Of a DNA stretch of 13,461 bases, positions 6,819 to 13,461 are shown in pieces. The stretch spans positions 1 through 13,461 of the forward strand of contig DASPKS010000113.1 in assembly GCA_035628035.1 (NCBI GenBank), read 5' to 3'. This DNA is from DASPKS01 sp035628035 (lineage in GTDB: Bacteria; Bacteroidota; Rhodothermia; Rhodothermales; Rubricoccaceae). Under the pieces are notes generated by a model. It was given only the letters and a program-made list of their open reading frames with translations. It ran no database searches and had not been told where the DNA came from. Position 1 is the stretch's first letter. Every line of letters begins with the position of its first letter. The translations under genes and the position numbers were made by a program.

Positions 6819-7772
6819 TTGACCGAAAAGACGATCACGCTCGACGGCGTCGAGCCCCTCCTCCTCTTCGGCTTCAACGACGTTTACCTCCGCAAGATCG
6901 AGGCGGCCTTCGCCGAGACGCGCATCGTCGCGCGGGGGAACCAGCTCCACCTCCGCGGCACCCCGGAGGACGTCGAGCGGATCGAGCGCGTGGTCGGCGA
7001 GCTCATCGTCGTCCTCAACCGGAACGGCACGCTCACCGCGAACGACGTCGAGACCGTGCTCGACCTCTCGACGGTCGGCGTCGGCGTGGCGCGCGCCGAC
7101 ACCGCCGACGCCGTGCTGTTCACGCCCTCGGGCGGGGCCATCAAGGCGAAGACGCCGGGGCAGAGCCGCCTCGTCGAGGCGGCGCGGCGGAACGACATCG
7201 TGTTCGCCATCGGGCCGGCCGGCACGGGGAAGACGTACCTCGCCGTGGCGCTGGCGGTGTCGGCGCTGAAGAGCCGCCAGATGAAGAAGATCGCGCTGTG
7301 CCGCCCGGCCGTCGAAGCCGGCGAGAGCCTGGGGTTCCTCCCCGGCGGCCTCCGCGACAAGGTGGACCCCTACCTCCGCCCGCTCTACGACGCCCTCGAG
7401 GAGATGATGGGGATGGACAAGCTCCGCGCGGCGATGGACCAGAACACCGTCGAGATCGTCCCGCTGGCGTACATGCGCGGGCGCACGCTCTCGTCGGCGT
7501 TCGTCATCCTCGACGAGGCGCAGAACGCCACCCCGGCCCAGATGAAGATGTTCCTCACCCGGCTCGGCGCCGGCAGCCGCGCCATCGTGACGGGCGACGT
7601 GACGCAGACCGACCTCCCGAGCCGCGGCCAGAGCGGGCTCGTGCAGGCCCGCGACATCCTCGAGGGGATCGACGGCATCTCGTTCGTCGACTTCGACCGC
7701 GGCGACGTCGTCCGCCACCGCCTCGTGAAGGACATCATCGAGGCCTACGAGCGCCACGAGGACGGCGAGTAG
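6819..7772 (+). CDS. phoH: PhoH family P-loop ATPase (YbeZ type)
   Basis: A 317-residue cytosolic ATPase of the PhoH/YbeZ family, associated in other bacteria with RNA processing and ribosome maturation, often with the RNase YbeY; YbeY is not in this window. The N-terminal about 100 residues form the usual RNA-binding-like region (TLDGVEPLLLFGFNDVYLRK, then the ARGNQLHLRGT strand). Walker A is GPAGTGKT at 132-139 with K138, and Walker B is VILDEAQN with D232 and E233. Between them lie CRPAVEAGESLGFLPGGLRD and DALEEMMG, and afterwards TGDVTQTDLPSRGQSGL, all typical. The start is TTG 6819: the following MTEKTITLDGVEPL matches the normal N-terminus of the family and no ATG or GTG fits as well. 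There is no Shine-Dalgarno. An MBL-fold gene begins 7 bp after the stop. Confidence 0.95.
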   Translation: MTEKTITLDGVEPLLLFGFNDVYLRKIEAAFAETRIVARGNQLHLRGTPEDVERIERVVGELIVVLNRNGTLTANDVETVLDLSTVGVGVARADTADAVLFTPSGGAIKAKTPGQSRLVEAARRNDIVFAIGPAGTGKTYLAVALAVSALKSRQMKKIALCRPAVEAGESLGFLPGGLRDKVDPYLRPLYDALEEMMGMDKLRAAMDQNTVEIVPLAYMRGRTLSSAFVILDEAQNATPAQMKMFLTRLGAGSRAIVTGDVTQTDLPSRGQSGLVQARDILEGIDGISFVDFDRGDVVRHRLVKDIIEAYERHEDGE

Positions 7773-7779
7773 CTCGCGC

Positions 7780-8568
7780 GTGCGCTACGGCGACTTCGAG
7801 ATCCACGCCCTCCCGGAGGGCCGCTTCACCGTCGGCCTCGACAAGCGGTTCGTGCCCTACGTCGAGGGGGCGCCGCTCCCGAAGGGCTCGCTGTTCATCG
7901 CCGTCTGCCCCTTCCTGGTGAAGACGCCAGCCGGGCCTGTGCTCCTCGACTGCGGGCTCGGCGAATGGGCCGAGGGGCGCGGTGCGGAGGTGCTCCTCGA
8001 TGGGCTTGCGCGGCACGGCGTCGCGCGGGAGGCCGTGACCCGCGTGCTCCTCTCCCACCTCCACTTCGACCACGCCGGCGGCGCCATCCACGCCGTCGGC
8101 GGGGAGGACCGTCCGCTGTTCCCCAACGCCGAGTACGTCGTGCAGAAGGGCGAGCTCGACGCGCCTTACGGCGCCTCCAGCGTCGCCTCGCGCGACCGCG
8201 TCGTGCGTGCGCTCGACCTCGCCGGCCAACTTGTGCTTGTCGAGGGAGACGCCCGAGTAACGGACGCCATCGAGGTCTGCCACACCAATGGCCACACGCG
8301 CGACCACCAGGCCATCCGCCTCCACACGGCCGGGCGCACGGCCGTCTTCGGCGGCGATGTGCTCGCTACGCCGGGGCAGGTCACGCGGCGGTTCCTCGCG
8401 AAGTACGACCACGACGCGGCGCACGCGCAGGCCGAGCGCGAGCGGATGGCACGCGAGGCGGCGGAGCATGGCCACCTGCTGCTGTTCTACCACGCTACCG
8501 AGACGCCCGCCGCGTTCGTCGCCGAAACGGCGAAGGGCGGGCTCGCCGTCGAGCCGGTCAGCCTGTAG
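7780..8568 (+). CDS. MBL-fold metallo-hydrolase
   Basis: A 262-residue metallo-beta-lactamase-fold hydrolase with no export signal. The dinuclear metal site is complete: H93-x-H95-x-D97-H98 in SHLHFDHAGG, H172 in HTNGHTRDHQ, D193 in FGGDVLAT, and H238 in FYHATETP. The overall layout and length resemble the lactonase/glyoxalase-like branch that includes quorum-quenching lactonases, but the substrate cannot be read from the motifs. The start is GTG 7780, 7 bp after the phoH stop; the following MRYGDFEIHALPEG matches a typical family N-terminus. It is probably co-transcribed with phoH. Its last 11 bases overlap the end of the convergent Nudix gene, so the two 3' ends share coding sequence and no terminator is present. 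Confidence 0.91.
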   Translation: MRYGDFEIHALPEGRFTVGLDKRFVPYVEGAPLPKGSLFIAVCPFLVKTPAGPVLLDCGLGEWAEGRGAEVLLDGLARHGVAREAVTRVLLSHLHFDHAGGAIHAVGGEDRPLFPNAEYVVQKGELDAPYGASSVASRDRVVRALDLAGQLVLVEGDARVTDAIEVCHTNGHTRDHQAIRLHTAGRTAVFGGDVLATPGQVTRRFLAKYDHDAAHAQAERERMAREAAEHGHLLLFYHATETPAAFVAETAKGGLAVEPVSL

Positions 8569-9208
8569 CCTCCTCCAGCACGGCGGCGAGCTCGGACAGC
8601 ATCATCGCCGTGGCGCCCCACACCTCGAACCCGTCGAGGTCGAACACCGGTACGTCGTAGGTCTTTCCGAAGATGGTCCGAGGCGCCGTGCGGCGGAAGG
8701 CCCCGTCGAGCAGGCGCGCCAGTGGCACCTCGATGAGCGCAGCCACCTCGGCCTCGTGCACGGTGAACACTGGCCGCGCGTCGAGCGCCGCGACGACGGG
8801 GTACACGGAGAACTTCGACGGTGGGACGAAGATCGGCGTGAGCCGCCCCACGAGGCGAGGCGCGCCGGGCGGCACGCCGACCTCCTCGTGCCCCTCCCGC
8901 AGCGCCGCCTGCTCCGGCGTCTCGCCGGGGTCGAGGCTTCCTCCAGGCAGCGACACCTGCCCGCTGTGGTCGCGCAACGACGGCTGCCGCGCCGTGAGGA
9001 CGAGCGCGGGCGTGCCGCCCTCGTCGAGGGGATAGATCAAGACCAGCACGGCGGCCTGGCGCCCGGCCTTCCCCTCCACCGAGATCATGGCCGGGTCGGT
9101 CCGCGCCGGGAACGGCGCCATGCGGGCATGCGCCTCAGGCCCCGGCAGCGGCCGGCCGAGCCGCTCGCCGAGCCACGTGACGAGGTCGGGGTGCGGAGGG
9201 AGCGTCAC
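8558..9208 (-). CDS. Nudix hydrolase, CoA-pyrophosphatase-like
   Basis: A 216-residue Nudix protein likely to cleave the pyrophosphate of CoA or acyl-CoA to phosphopantetheine products and 3',5'-ADP. The Nudix box spans 90-112: G90, SLDPG, E96, TPEQAAL, R104-E105, then E108-E109, V110, G111, V112, fitting GX5EX7REUXEEXGU except that Gly106 takes the bulky aliphatic position. The preceding SLRDHSGQVSLPGG resembles the CoA-pyrophosphatase extension (L-R-x-H-x-G-Q-V-x-x-P-G-G), which supports the substrate guess. The start is GTG 9208, whose GTGA overlaps the SDR stop by 4 bp, indicating translational coupling. It is the last gene of the acyl-CoA cluster and converges on the MBL gene with an 11 bp overlap. 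The substrate is inferred, not shown. Confidence 0.88.
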   Translation of the reverse strand: MTLPPHPDLVTWLGERLGRPLPGPEAHARMAPFPARTDPAMISVEGKAGRQAAVLVLIYPLDEGGTPALVLTARQPSLRDHSGQVSLPGGSLDPGETPEQAALREGHEEVGVPPGAPRLVGRLTPIFVPPSKFSVYPVVAALDARPVFTVHEAEVAALIEVPLARLLDGAFRRTAPRTIFGKTYDVPVFDLDGFEVWGATAMMLSELAAVLEEATG

Positions 9209-9975
9209 CGCCGCGCTGCTTCGCCCCGCGCGATCATCGAGAGGCCCGACTGCGCGCGGGGCGTGACGAGCACCTCGCGGACGTTGACGTGCTCCGGCAC
9301 GTTCAGGCAGTACCACACCGCGTCGGCCACATCCTCGGCCGTGAGGGGGACGGTGTCGCTGTAGACCGGCTCCGCCCGTGCGGCGTCCCCCTGGAAGCGG
9401 ACGAGCGAGAACTCCGTTTCGGTGAGCCCCGGCGAGACGGCGGACACCCGGATCGGTGTGCCGTGGAGGTCCTGCTTCAGCCCGTCGGTGAGGGCGAGGA
9501 GCGCGTGCTTGGTGGCGCAGTAGACCGTCCCGCCGGGGTAGACCCCGTGCCCCGCCGTGGAGCCGATGGTGACGACGTGGCCGCGCTTCCTTTCGAGCAT
9601 CCCGGGCACGATGGCGCGAATGCAGTAGAGGACGCCCTTCACGTTCACGTCTACCATCGTGTCGATCTCCTCGACCGAGTTCTCCCACACCGGCACGAGG
9701 TTGAGCGCGAGCCCGGCGTTGAGAACGGCCGCGTCGATCTCGCGCCACTCCTCTGGCAGCCCGCCGATGGCATCTTCAACCGCCTCAGCGTCGGTCACAT
9801 CGAGCGGGAGGGGGAGCGCCATACCCTCGCCGTGCTGCGCGCTGAGTCGGTCGGCGAGCGCCTCCAGGCGGTCGGCGCGGCGGGCCGCAACGATCACGCG
9901 GGCACCCTCGGCGGCGCACCGCGCGGCCACCGCCTCGCCGATGCCGGCCGACGCGCCGGTGATGAGGACGATCAT
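9205..9975 (-). CDS. Short-chain dehydrogenase/reductase, YdfG-like
   Basis: A 256-residue classical SDR oxidoreductase using NAD(P)H. The dinucleotide-binding motif TGASAGIG is at 6-13. Arg residues after the second strand (AARRADRLEAL) favour NADP(H). NAG follows the fourth strand (VLNAGLAL), and the catalytic set is S139, Y152 and K156 in YCATK. Sequence character resembles YdfG-type 3-hydroxy-acid or serine dehydrogenases, but the substrate is not fixed by these motifs. ATG 9975 is preferred over the TTG two codons upstream (9981) because it places the start directly before the first beta strand, as is usual. It lies 39 bp after the dehydrogenase gene and overlaps the Nudix start by 4 bp, so it belongs to the acyl-CoA cluster. 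Confidence 0.92.
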   Translation of the reverse strand: MIVLITGASAGIGEAVAARCAAEGARVIVAARRADRLEALADRLSAQHGEGMALPLPLDVTDAEAVEDAIGGLPEEWREIDAAVLNAGLALNLVPVWENSVEEIDTMVDVNVKGVLYCIRAIVPGMLERKRGHVVTIGSTAGHGVYPGGTVYCATKHALLALTDGLKQDLHGTPIRVSAVSPGLTETEFSLVRFQGDAARAEPVYSDTVPLTAEDVADAVWYCLNVPEHVNVREVLVTPRAQSGLSMIARGEAARR

Positions 9976-10014
9976 GGACAAAGACGCGGAGAGGATGCCG
10001 CCAAGGTGTCTCCC

Positions 10015-10863
10015 TCAGCCGGTGTAGTCGTAGAAGCCGCGACCGGACTTGCGGCCGAGTCGGCCCGCAGCGACCATCTTGCGGAGGAGCGGGGACGGGC
10101 GGTACTTCGCGTCGCCGAGCTCGCGGTGGAGCACCTCCATGATGGAGAGGCACACGTCGAGCCCGATGAAGTCGGCCAGCGCGAGGGGACCCATCGGGTG
10201 CGCCATCCCCAGCTTCATCACCTCGTCGATAGCCTCCGGCGTGGCGACCCCCTCCATCACGCAGTAGACCGCCTCGTTGATCATCGGCATCAGGATGCGG
10301 TTCGAGACGAACCCGGGGAAGTCGTTCACCTCGACGGGCACCTTGCCGAGCGCTGCCGCGAGGTCGCGCACGGTCTCGAACGTCGCGTCGCTCGTCTCCA
10401 GCCCACGCACGACCTCGACGAGCTTCATCACGGGCACCGGGTTGAAGAAGTGCATCCCGATGACCTGCTGCGGGCGCTTCGTCGCGGCGGCGATCTGGGT
10501 GATGGAGATGGACGAGGTGTTCGTGGCGAGGATGGCGCCGTCGGGCGCGCTCGCATCCACCGTGCGAAAGAGGTCGGCCTTGACCGCCGGGTTCTCGGTG
10601 GCGGCCTCCACCACGAGGTCGGCCGCGCGGACGCCCGCCGCAAGGTCGGTCTGCGGCGTGATGCGCCCGAGCGTGGCGGCCCGCTCGTCCTCCGTGATCG
10701 TTTCCTTCTTGACCTGTCGGGCCAGGTTCGCGCCGATGGTGGCGAGGGCGGCGTCGAGGCGCTCCTGTGCCACGTCGACGAGGGTGACGGCGTGGCCGTG
10801 CTGGGCGAACACGTGGGCGATCCCGTTGCCCATCGTGCCGCCGCCGATGACGGTAACGTTCAT
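10015..10863 (-). CDS. hbd: 3-hydroxybutyryl-CoA dehydrogenase
   Basis: Interconverts acetoacetyl-CoA and (S)-3-hydroxybutyryl-CoA with NAD(H); cytosolic. The 282 residues are the usual length for the stand-alone bacterial enzyme. The Rossmann motif VIGGGTMGNGIA begins at residue 5, and Asp30 at the end of the second strand (TLVDVAQ) favours NAD over NADP. The catalytic His138 lies in MHFFNPVPVMKLVEVV, with its Glu partner at 150, the expected spacing. NTSSISIT and NDFPGFVSNRIL are further family signatures, and the protein ends with the characteristic GRKSGRGFYDY. The ATG at 10863 is preceded by a pyrimidine-rich leader lacking Shine-Dalgarno. It sits in the same operon as the thiolase that would supply acetoacetyl-CoA, though the WG-repeat gene lies between them. 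PaaH-like use on longer substrates is possible. Confidence 0.96.
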   Translation of the reverse strand: MNVTVIGGGTMGNGIAHVFAQHGHAVTLVDVAQERLDAALATIGANLARQVKKETITEDERAATLGRITPQTDLAAGVRAADLVVEAATENPAVKADLFRTVDASAPDGAILATNTSSISITQIAAATKRPQQVIGMHFFNPVPVMKLVEVVRGLETSDATFETVRDLAAALGKVPVEVNDFPGFVSNRILMPMINEAVYCVMEGVATPEAIDEVMKLGMAHPMGPLALADFIGLDVCLSIMEVLHRELGDAKYRPSPLLRKMVAAGRLGRKSGRGFYDYTG

Positions 10864-10897
10864 GGAAGGGGGAGGTGGGTGAAGAGGAGAACTCCGC

Positions 10898-12052
10898 TTA
10901 CTCTGGCTGCCGCCACACGTACGCCCCCGTCGCGTCGATGTACCCGGCGCGCTGGCCCTCGCGGACGAACGCGAGCCCGTTCCGGAAGGAGCCGGCGTAG
11001 GTGAACCGCGCGGGGATGGCGAGGGCGCCGTCAGGCCGGACGTAGCCGAACAGGCCGCGCTCCTGCACGACGGCGAGGCCCTCCGCGAAGTCGAGCGCTG
11101 CCTCGAAGCGGAGGGGGATCACAATGACGCCCGCGCGGTCCACGTAGCCCCAGCGGTCCCCCTGGCGGAAGGCGGCGAGCCCGCCGCTGAAGTCGCCGGC
11201 CGCCTCGAAGCGCGGCGGGATCACGAAGGCACCGGTCGAATCGATGAACCCGATGTGGCCGTCCTGGACGACCCGGGCGAGGCACTCCCGGAAAAGGAAG
11301 GCCCCCTCGAACTGGGGCTCGACGACGACGGTCCCGTCCAGATCGACGTAGCCCCAGGGGCCGCCGACGCCGGGCAGGAACCCATGCGCTTGGAACGGCG
11401 CCCGCCGGCCCGCGAAGCGGAGCACCCGCAGCTGGGACACCGTTCCCCGAACATGACCCGCTGGGTCGAGCAGGAGCCACGCCGAGCGCCGCGGCAGCCA
11501 CAGGCCCAGTCGGCGCATCACTGGCAGCCCGAAGAGCGGCGCGTGGGCCTCCGCGAGCACGGGCGCCCGGCCGTCGGCGTAGTCGTAGGCGGCGGCGAGG
11601 GTGGGCTCGATGACAACGGCCCCGGTGGGGTCGACGAACCCGTACCGCTCGTTCCCCTGCACGGCCCCGCCGACGTAGCGCATCACGCGCGCCCGCTCGC
11701 CTGAGAAGTCGTATACGGCGTCGTATTCGGGCGCGATGACCGTTTCCCCGGAGGGGTTGGCGAAGCCCCAGCGGTCCCTGATACGGACGCGCGCACGGCC
11801 CTCCACGAACGGGTATGCCTCGTCGAAGCGCGGCGCGAGGACAACGGCGCCTGAACGGTCTATGTACCCCCATTGGTGGCCCAGGGGGGCCGGGTACAGC
11901 GCCGCTCCCGCCGCGGCGTCGGCGGTGGAGACCCCCGCCGTCGCCGGGCGCGTCTGCACCTCCGGCCGCGTGCTGACGCACCCTATCACCGAGGCGGCCA
12001 GCGCCAGGAAGAAAACGATCGGGACCCTACGCACGAGGAGGGCGGAGATCAA
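10898..12052 (-). CDS. WG-repeat lipoprotein
   Basis: A 384-residue exported protein built almost wholly of WG repeats. The lipoprotein signal is RRVPIVFFLALAASVIGC with Cys25 (V-I-G-C lipobox). After a short linker come about eight and a half units of roughly 33-36 residues, each with the pattern W/F-G-Y/F-I/V-D-x-x-G-x-V-V-I-x-P-x-F-x-x-A. The fourth unit (around the SAWLLLDPAGHV stretch) is degenerate and follows an insert, and the ninth is cut short at the C-terminus. WG arrays are thought to be beta-rich scaffolds; no catalytic residues are evident. The first codon is TTG 12052; GTG at 12034 is a credible alternative giving a textbook 18-residue signal (MRRVPIVFFL...). It lies 13 bp after the thiolase stop and 34 bp before the dehydrogenase start, and is probably co-transcribed. 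Confidence 0.9.
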   Translation of the reverse strand: MISALLVRRVPIVFFLALAASVIGCVSTRPEVQTRPATAGVSTADAAAGAALYPAPLGHQWGYIDRSGAVVLAPRFDEAYPFVEGRARVRIRDRWGFANPSGETVIAPEYDAVYDFSGERARVMRYVGGAVQGNERYGFVDPTGAVVIEPTLAAAYDYADGRAPVLAEAHAPLFGLPVMRRLGLWLPRRSAWLLLDPAGHVRGTVSQLRVLRFAGRRAPFQAHGFLPGVGGPWGYVDLDGTVVVEPQFEGAFLFRECLARVVQDGHIGFIDSTGAFVIPPRFEAAGDFSGGLAAFRQGDRWGYVDRAGVIVIPLRFEAALDFAEGLAVVQERGLFGYVRPDGALAIPARFTYAGSFRNGLAFVREGQRAGYIDATGAYVWRQPE

Positions 12053-12065
12053 CGCCCCGGAGAAG

Positions 12066-13238
12066 CTAGACGCGCTCGACGATCATCGCGGTGGCCTCGC
12101 CGCCGCCGATGCAGATGGCGGCGAGCCCGCGCTGCGCGCCGCGCCGCTGCATCTCGTGGAGGAGCGTCGTGAGGATGCGCGCGCCGGAGGCGCCGATGGG
12201 GTGGCCGAGCGCAACGGCCCCGCCGTTCACGTTGAGCTTCTCGTGGGGGATGCCGAGGGCGTTCTGCGCCGCGAGGGCGACGACGGCGAACGCCTCGTTC
12301 ACCTCGAAGAGGTCGATGTCGTCGAGCGTGAGGCCAGCTTTCTCGAGCACCTTCTCGATGGCGTCGACGGGGGCCGTCGTGAACTCGACGGGCTTGCGGG
12401 AGTGCTGCGCGGCCGCGACGATCCGCGCCAGGGGCGTCTTGCCGTTCTCGCGGGCCCAGGCTTCGTCCGCCACGACGAGCGCGGCGGCGCCGTCGTCGAT
12501 GGTGGAGGCGTTGGCGGCGGTGACCGTCCCTTCCTTCGTGAAGGCGGCCTTGAGGCCGGGGATCTTGTCGAAGTTCGAGGTGAACGGCTCCTCGTCCCGG
12601 TCCACGACCACGTCGCCCTTCCGGCCGGGGATCGTGACCGGCACAATCTCGGCGTCGAACCGGCCCTCGGTGACGGCCGCCTGCGCCCGCTTGTAGCTCT
12701 CGATGGCGAAGGTGTCCTGCTGCTCGCGCGACACGTTGCACGTCGTCGCGCAGAGGTCGGCGGCCACGCCCATCGGGTTCGAGTCGTACGCGTCGCGGAG
12801 GCCGTCGTTCGCCAGCGCGTCGACGAGCTGGCCGTCGCCGTACTTGTAGCCGAAGCGGGCCTTGGGGACGAGGAACGGCGCGGCCGACATGTTCTCCATC
12901 CCGCCGGCGACGACGACGCGGGCGTCGCCCGCGCGGATCGCCTGGTCGGCGAGCATCACCGCCTTCATCCCCGACCCGCACACCTTGTTGACGGTGAAGC
13001 AGGGGGTCGACTCCGGGAGCCCGGCGAACAGCGCGGCCTGCCGCGCCGGCGCCTGCCCCACCCCCGCCGTGATGACGCACCCCATCACGACCTCGTCGAC
13101 CTGACCCGGGGCCACGCCCGCGCGGTCGAGCGCGGCCTGGATGGCGGTGGCGCCGAGCTTCGGCGCGGGGACGGACGCGAGCGCGCCGCCGAAGGCGCCC
13201 ATCGGCGTGCGGGCGGCGGAGAGGAGGACAGAGGCCAT
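12066..13238 (-). CDS. Acetyl-CoA C-acetyltransferase (thiolase)
   Basis: Condenses two acetyl-CoA to acetoacetyl-CoA or runs in reverse; cytosolic. At 390 residues it has the standard biosynthetic-thiolase length. The nucleophile Cys87 is in NKVCGSGMKAV, the NEAFA motif is present, His346 is in GHPIGASG, and the second Cys376 is in CIGGGEA. MGVAADLCATTCNVSREQQD is the usual mid-protein segment. It starts ATG 13238 with no Shine-Dalgarno. A GGTAGCTTG promoter-like box lies 29 bases upstream, making it the probable first gene of a five-gene cluster with the WG lipoprotein, hbd, the SDR and the Nudix gene. Together with hbd it forms the acetyl-CoA to 3-hydroxybutyryl-CoA branch; no PHB synthase or crotonase is in view, so synthesis and degradation cannot be told apart. 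Confidence 0.96.
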   Translation of the reverse strand: MASVLLSAARTPMGAFGGALASVPAPKLGATAIQAALDRAGVAPGQVDEVVMGCVITAGVGQAPARQAALFAGLPESTPCFTVNKVCGSGMKAVMLADQAIRAGDARVVVAGGMENMSAAPFLVPKARFGYKYGDGQLVDALANDGLRDAYDSNPMGVAADLCATTCNVSREQQDTFAIESYKRAQAAVTEGRFDAEIVPVTIPGRKGDVVVDRDEEPFTSNFDKIPGLKAAFTKEGTVTAANASTIDDGAAALVVADEAWARENGKTPLARIVAAAQHSRKPVEFTTAPVDAIEKVLEKAGLTLDDIDLFEVNEAFAVVALAAQNALGIPHEKLNVNGGAVALGHPIGASGARILTTLLHEMQRRGAQRGLAAICIGGGEATAMIVERV

Positions 13239-13267
13239 GTGCGGGTCGGAGGAGGAAGAACGGAGGC

Positions 13268-13276
13268 CAAGCTACC
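13268..13276 (-). promoter_or_regulatory. Candidate -7 promoter box of the thiolase operon
   Basis: On the minus strand this reads GGTAGCTTG, identical over nine bases to the box upstream of the TPR gene (2093-2101). It lies 29 bases before the thiolase ATG and downstream of the neighbouring terminator. No TTG is found at the -33 position. Confidence 0.4.
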
Positions 13277-13304
13277 GGAGCCGCCGGGGGCGGGGGTTGA
13301 GGCG

Positions 13305-13338
13305 AAATGAAAAAGGACGCACCCCGGGGCGCGTCCTT
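13305..13338 (-). terminator. Rho-independent terminator of the right-edge gene
   Basis: AAGGACGC (13313-13320) pairs with GCGTCCTT (13331-13338) around a ten-base loop that is itself CCCC/GGGG. On the minus strand the stem ends in CCTT followed by TTT and then CATTT, giving a uridine-rich tail. It sits 21 bases after the stop of the gene running in from the right edge and isolates it from the thiolase operon. Confidence 0.75.
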
Positions 13339-13359
13339 ATCAGTGGAGTCTGAGAAGGC

Positions 13360-13461
13360 TCAGTGCTGGGCCGCGTCGGTGACGCCGGGGCGGTTCGGCT
13401 CGGAGATCGGCGTCCCATCGAGGTCCATCACCTCCACCGGGTCGTTCCGCTTGTTGACGAG
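13360..13461 (-). CDS. C-terminal end of an unrecognised protein (cut by window edge)
   Basis: An open frame on the minus strand enters from the right edge and ends in TGA at 13360-13362. The last 33 residues include NKRNDPVEVMDLDGTP and end GVTDAAQH. The third-position G/C bias and the intrinsic terminator 21 bases downstream support it as a real gene end. I do not recognise the protein; the tail is polar, with no membrane segment or motif. Confidence 0.55.
   Translation of the reverse strand, partial: LVNKRNDPVEVMDLDGTPISEPNRPGVTDAAQH

Noticed and set aside
6737..7921. Plus-strand frame of 394 codons overlapping phoH in another frame
   Set aside because: Almost entirely Arg, Pro and Gly; a frame-shifted shadow of phoH.
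9976..9981. TTG two codons upstream of the SDR ATG
   Set aside because: The ATG directly precedes the first beta strand as in other SDRs, and the TTG adds only two residues with no supporting signal.
9289..11004. Plus-strand frame of 571 codons spanning the SDR and hbd genes
   Set aside because: Runs opposite two well-identified genes and their junction, with composition typical of GC-rich antisense frames.
11736..13310. Plus-strand frame of 524 codons opposite the thiolase
   Set aside because: No recognisable domain, and it crosses from the thiolase into the WG gene on the opposite strand; shadow.
1..13461. CRISPR array, tRNA, rRNA, insertion sequence or prophage
   Set aside because: No direct-repeat/spacer pattern, no cloverleaf or rRNA-like segment, no transposase or integrase and no terminal inverted repeats were seen on either strand.

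Overview
The window looks like chromosomal core DNA of a GC-rich member of the Bacteroidota/Rhodothermota side of the tree (Rubricoccaceae or Salinibacter-like). This is inference from four things: strong G/C bias at third codon positions, Bacteroidota-style DapF and PhoH proteins, almost no Shine-Dalgarno sequences with pyrimidine-rich leaders instead, and several intergenic TAnnTT boxes resembling the Bacteroidota -7 promoter element. No IS element, phage gene, CRISPR array, tRNA or rRNA is visible, and there is no gene-free stretch above about 125 bases. Thirteen complete genes and two edge-truncated genes fill the window.

Layout. 1-2020 (minus): an uncharacterised conserved protein followed by fumarylacetoacetase (last step of tyrosine/homogentisate breakdown, cut by the left edge). 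2073-2101: divergent promoter region with two outward-facing -7-like boxes. 2180-3334 (plus): secreted or lipid-anchored TPR protein, followed by a terminator-like hairpin. 3412-5333 (plus): cystathionine gamma-synthase/lyase family enzyme and a CDP-alcohol phosphatidyltransferase, 5 bp apart. 5344-6716 (minus): diaminopimelate epimerase overlapping a MOSC-domain protein. 6717-6818: divergent intergenic region with two inverted repeats. 6819-8568 (plus): PhoH-family ATPase and an MBL-fold hydrolase. 8558-13238 (minus): a five-gene cluster reading thiolase, WG-repeat lipoprotein, 3-hydroxybutyryl-CoA dehydrogenase, SDR oxidoreductase, Nudix CoA-pyrophosphatase-like hydrolase. 13305-13461: terminator and C-terminal end of another minus-strand gene.

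How the genes fit together. The right-hand cluster is coherent short-chain acyl-CoA metabolism: the thiolase and the dehydrogenase interconvert acetyl-CoA, acetoacetyl-CoA and 3-hydroxybutyryl-CoA, and a Nudix CoA hydrolase could trim CoA species. The WG-repeat lipoprotein between them has no obvious metabolic role. The fumarylacetoacetase pair is amino-acid catabolism. The remaining genes are housekeeping (cell-wall/lysine precursor, sulfur amino acids, phospholipid head groups, RNA-associated ATPase).

I did not find a convincing new multi-gene system. The best leads are the uncharacterised protein paired with fumarylacetoacetase, the variant CDP-alcohol phosphotransferase signature, the WG lipoprotein inside the acyl-CoA operon, and the symmetric divergent promoter.
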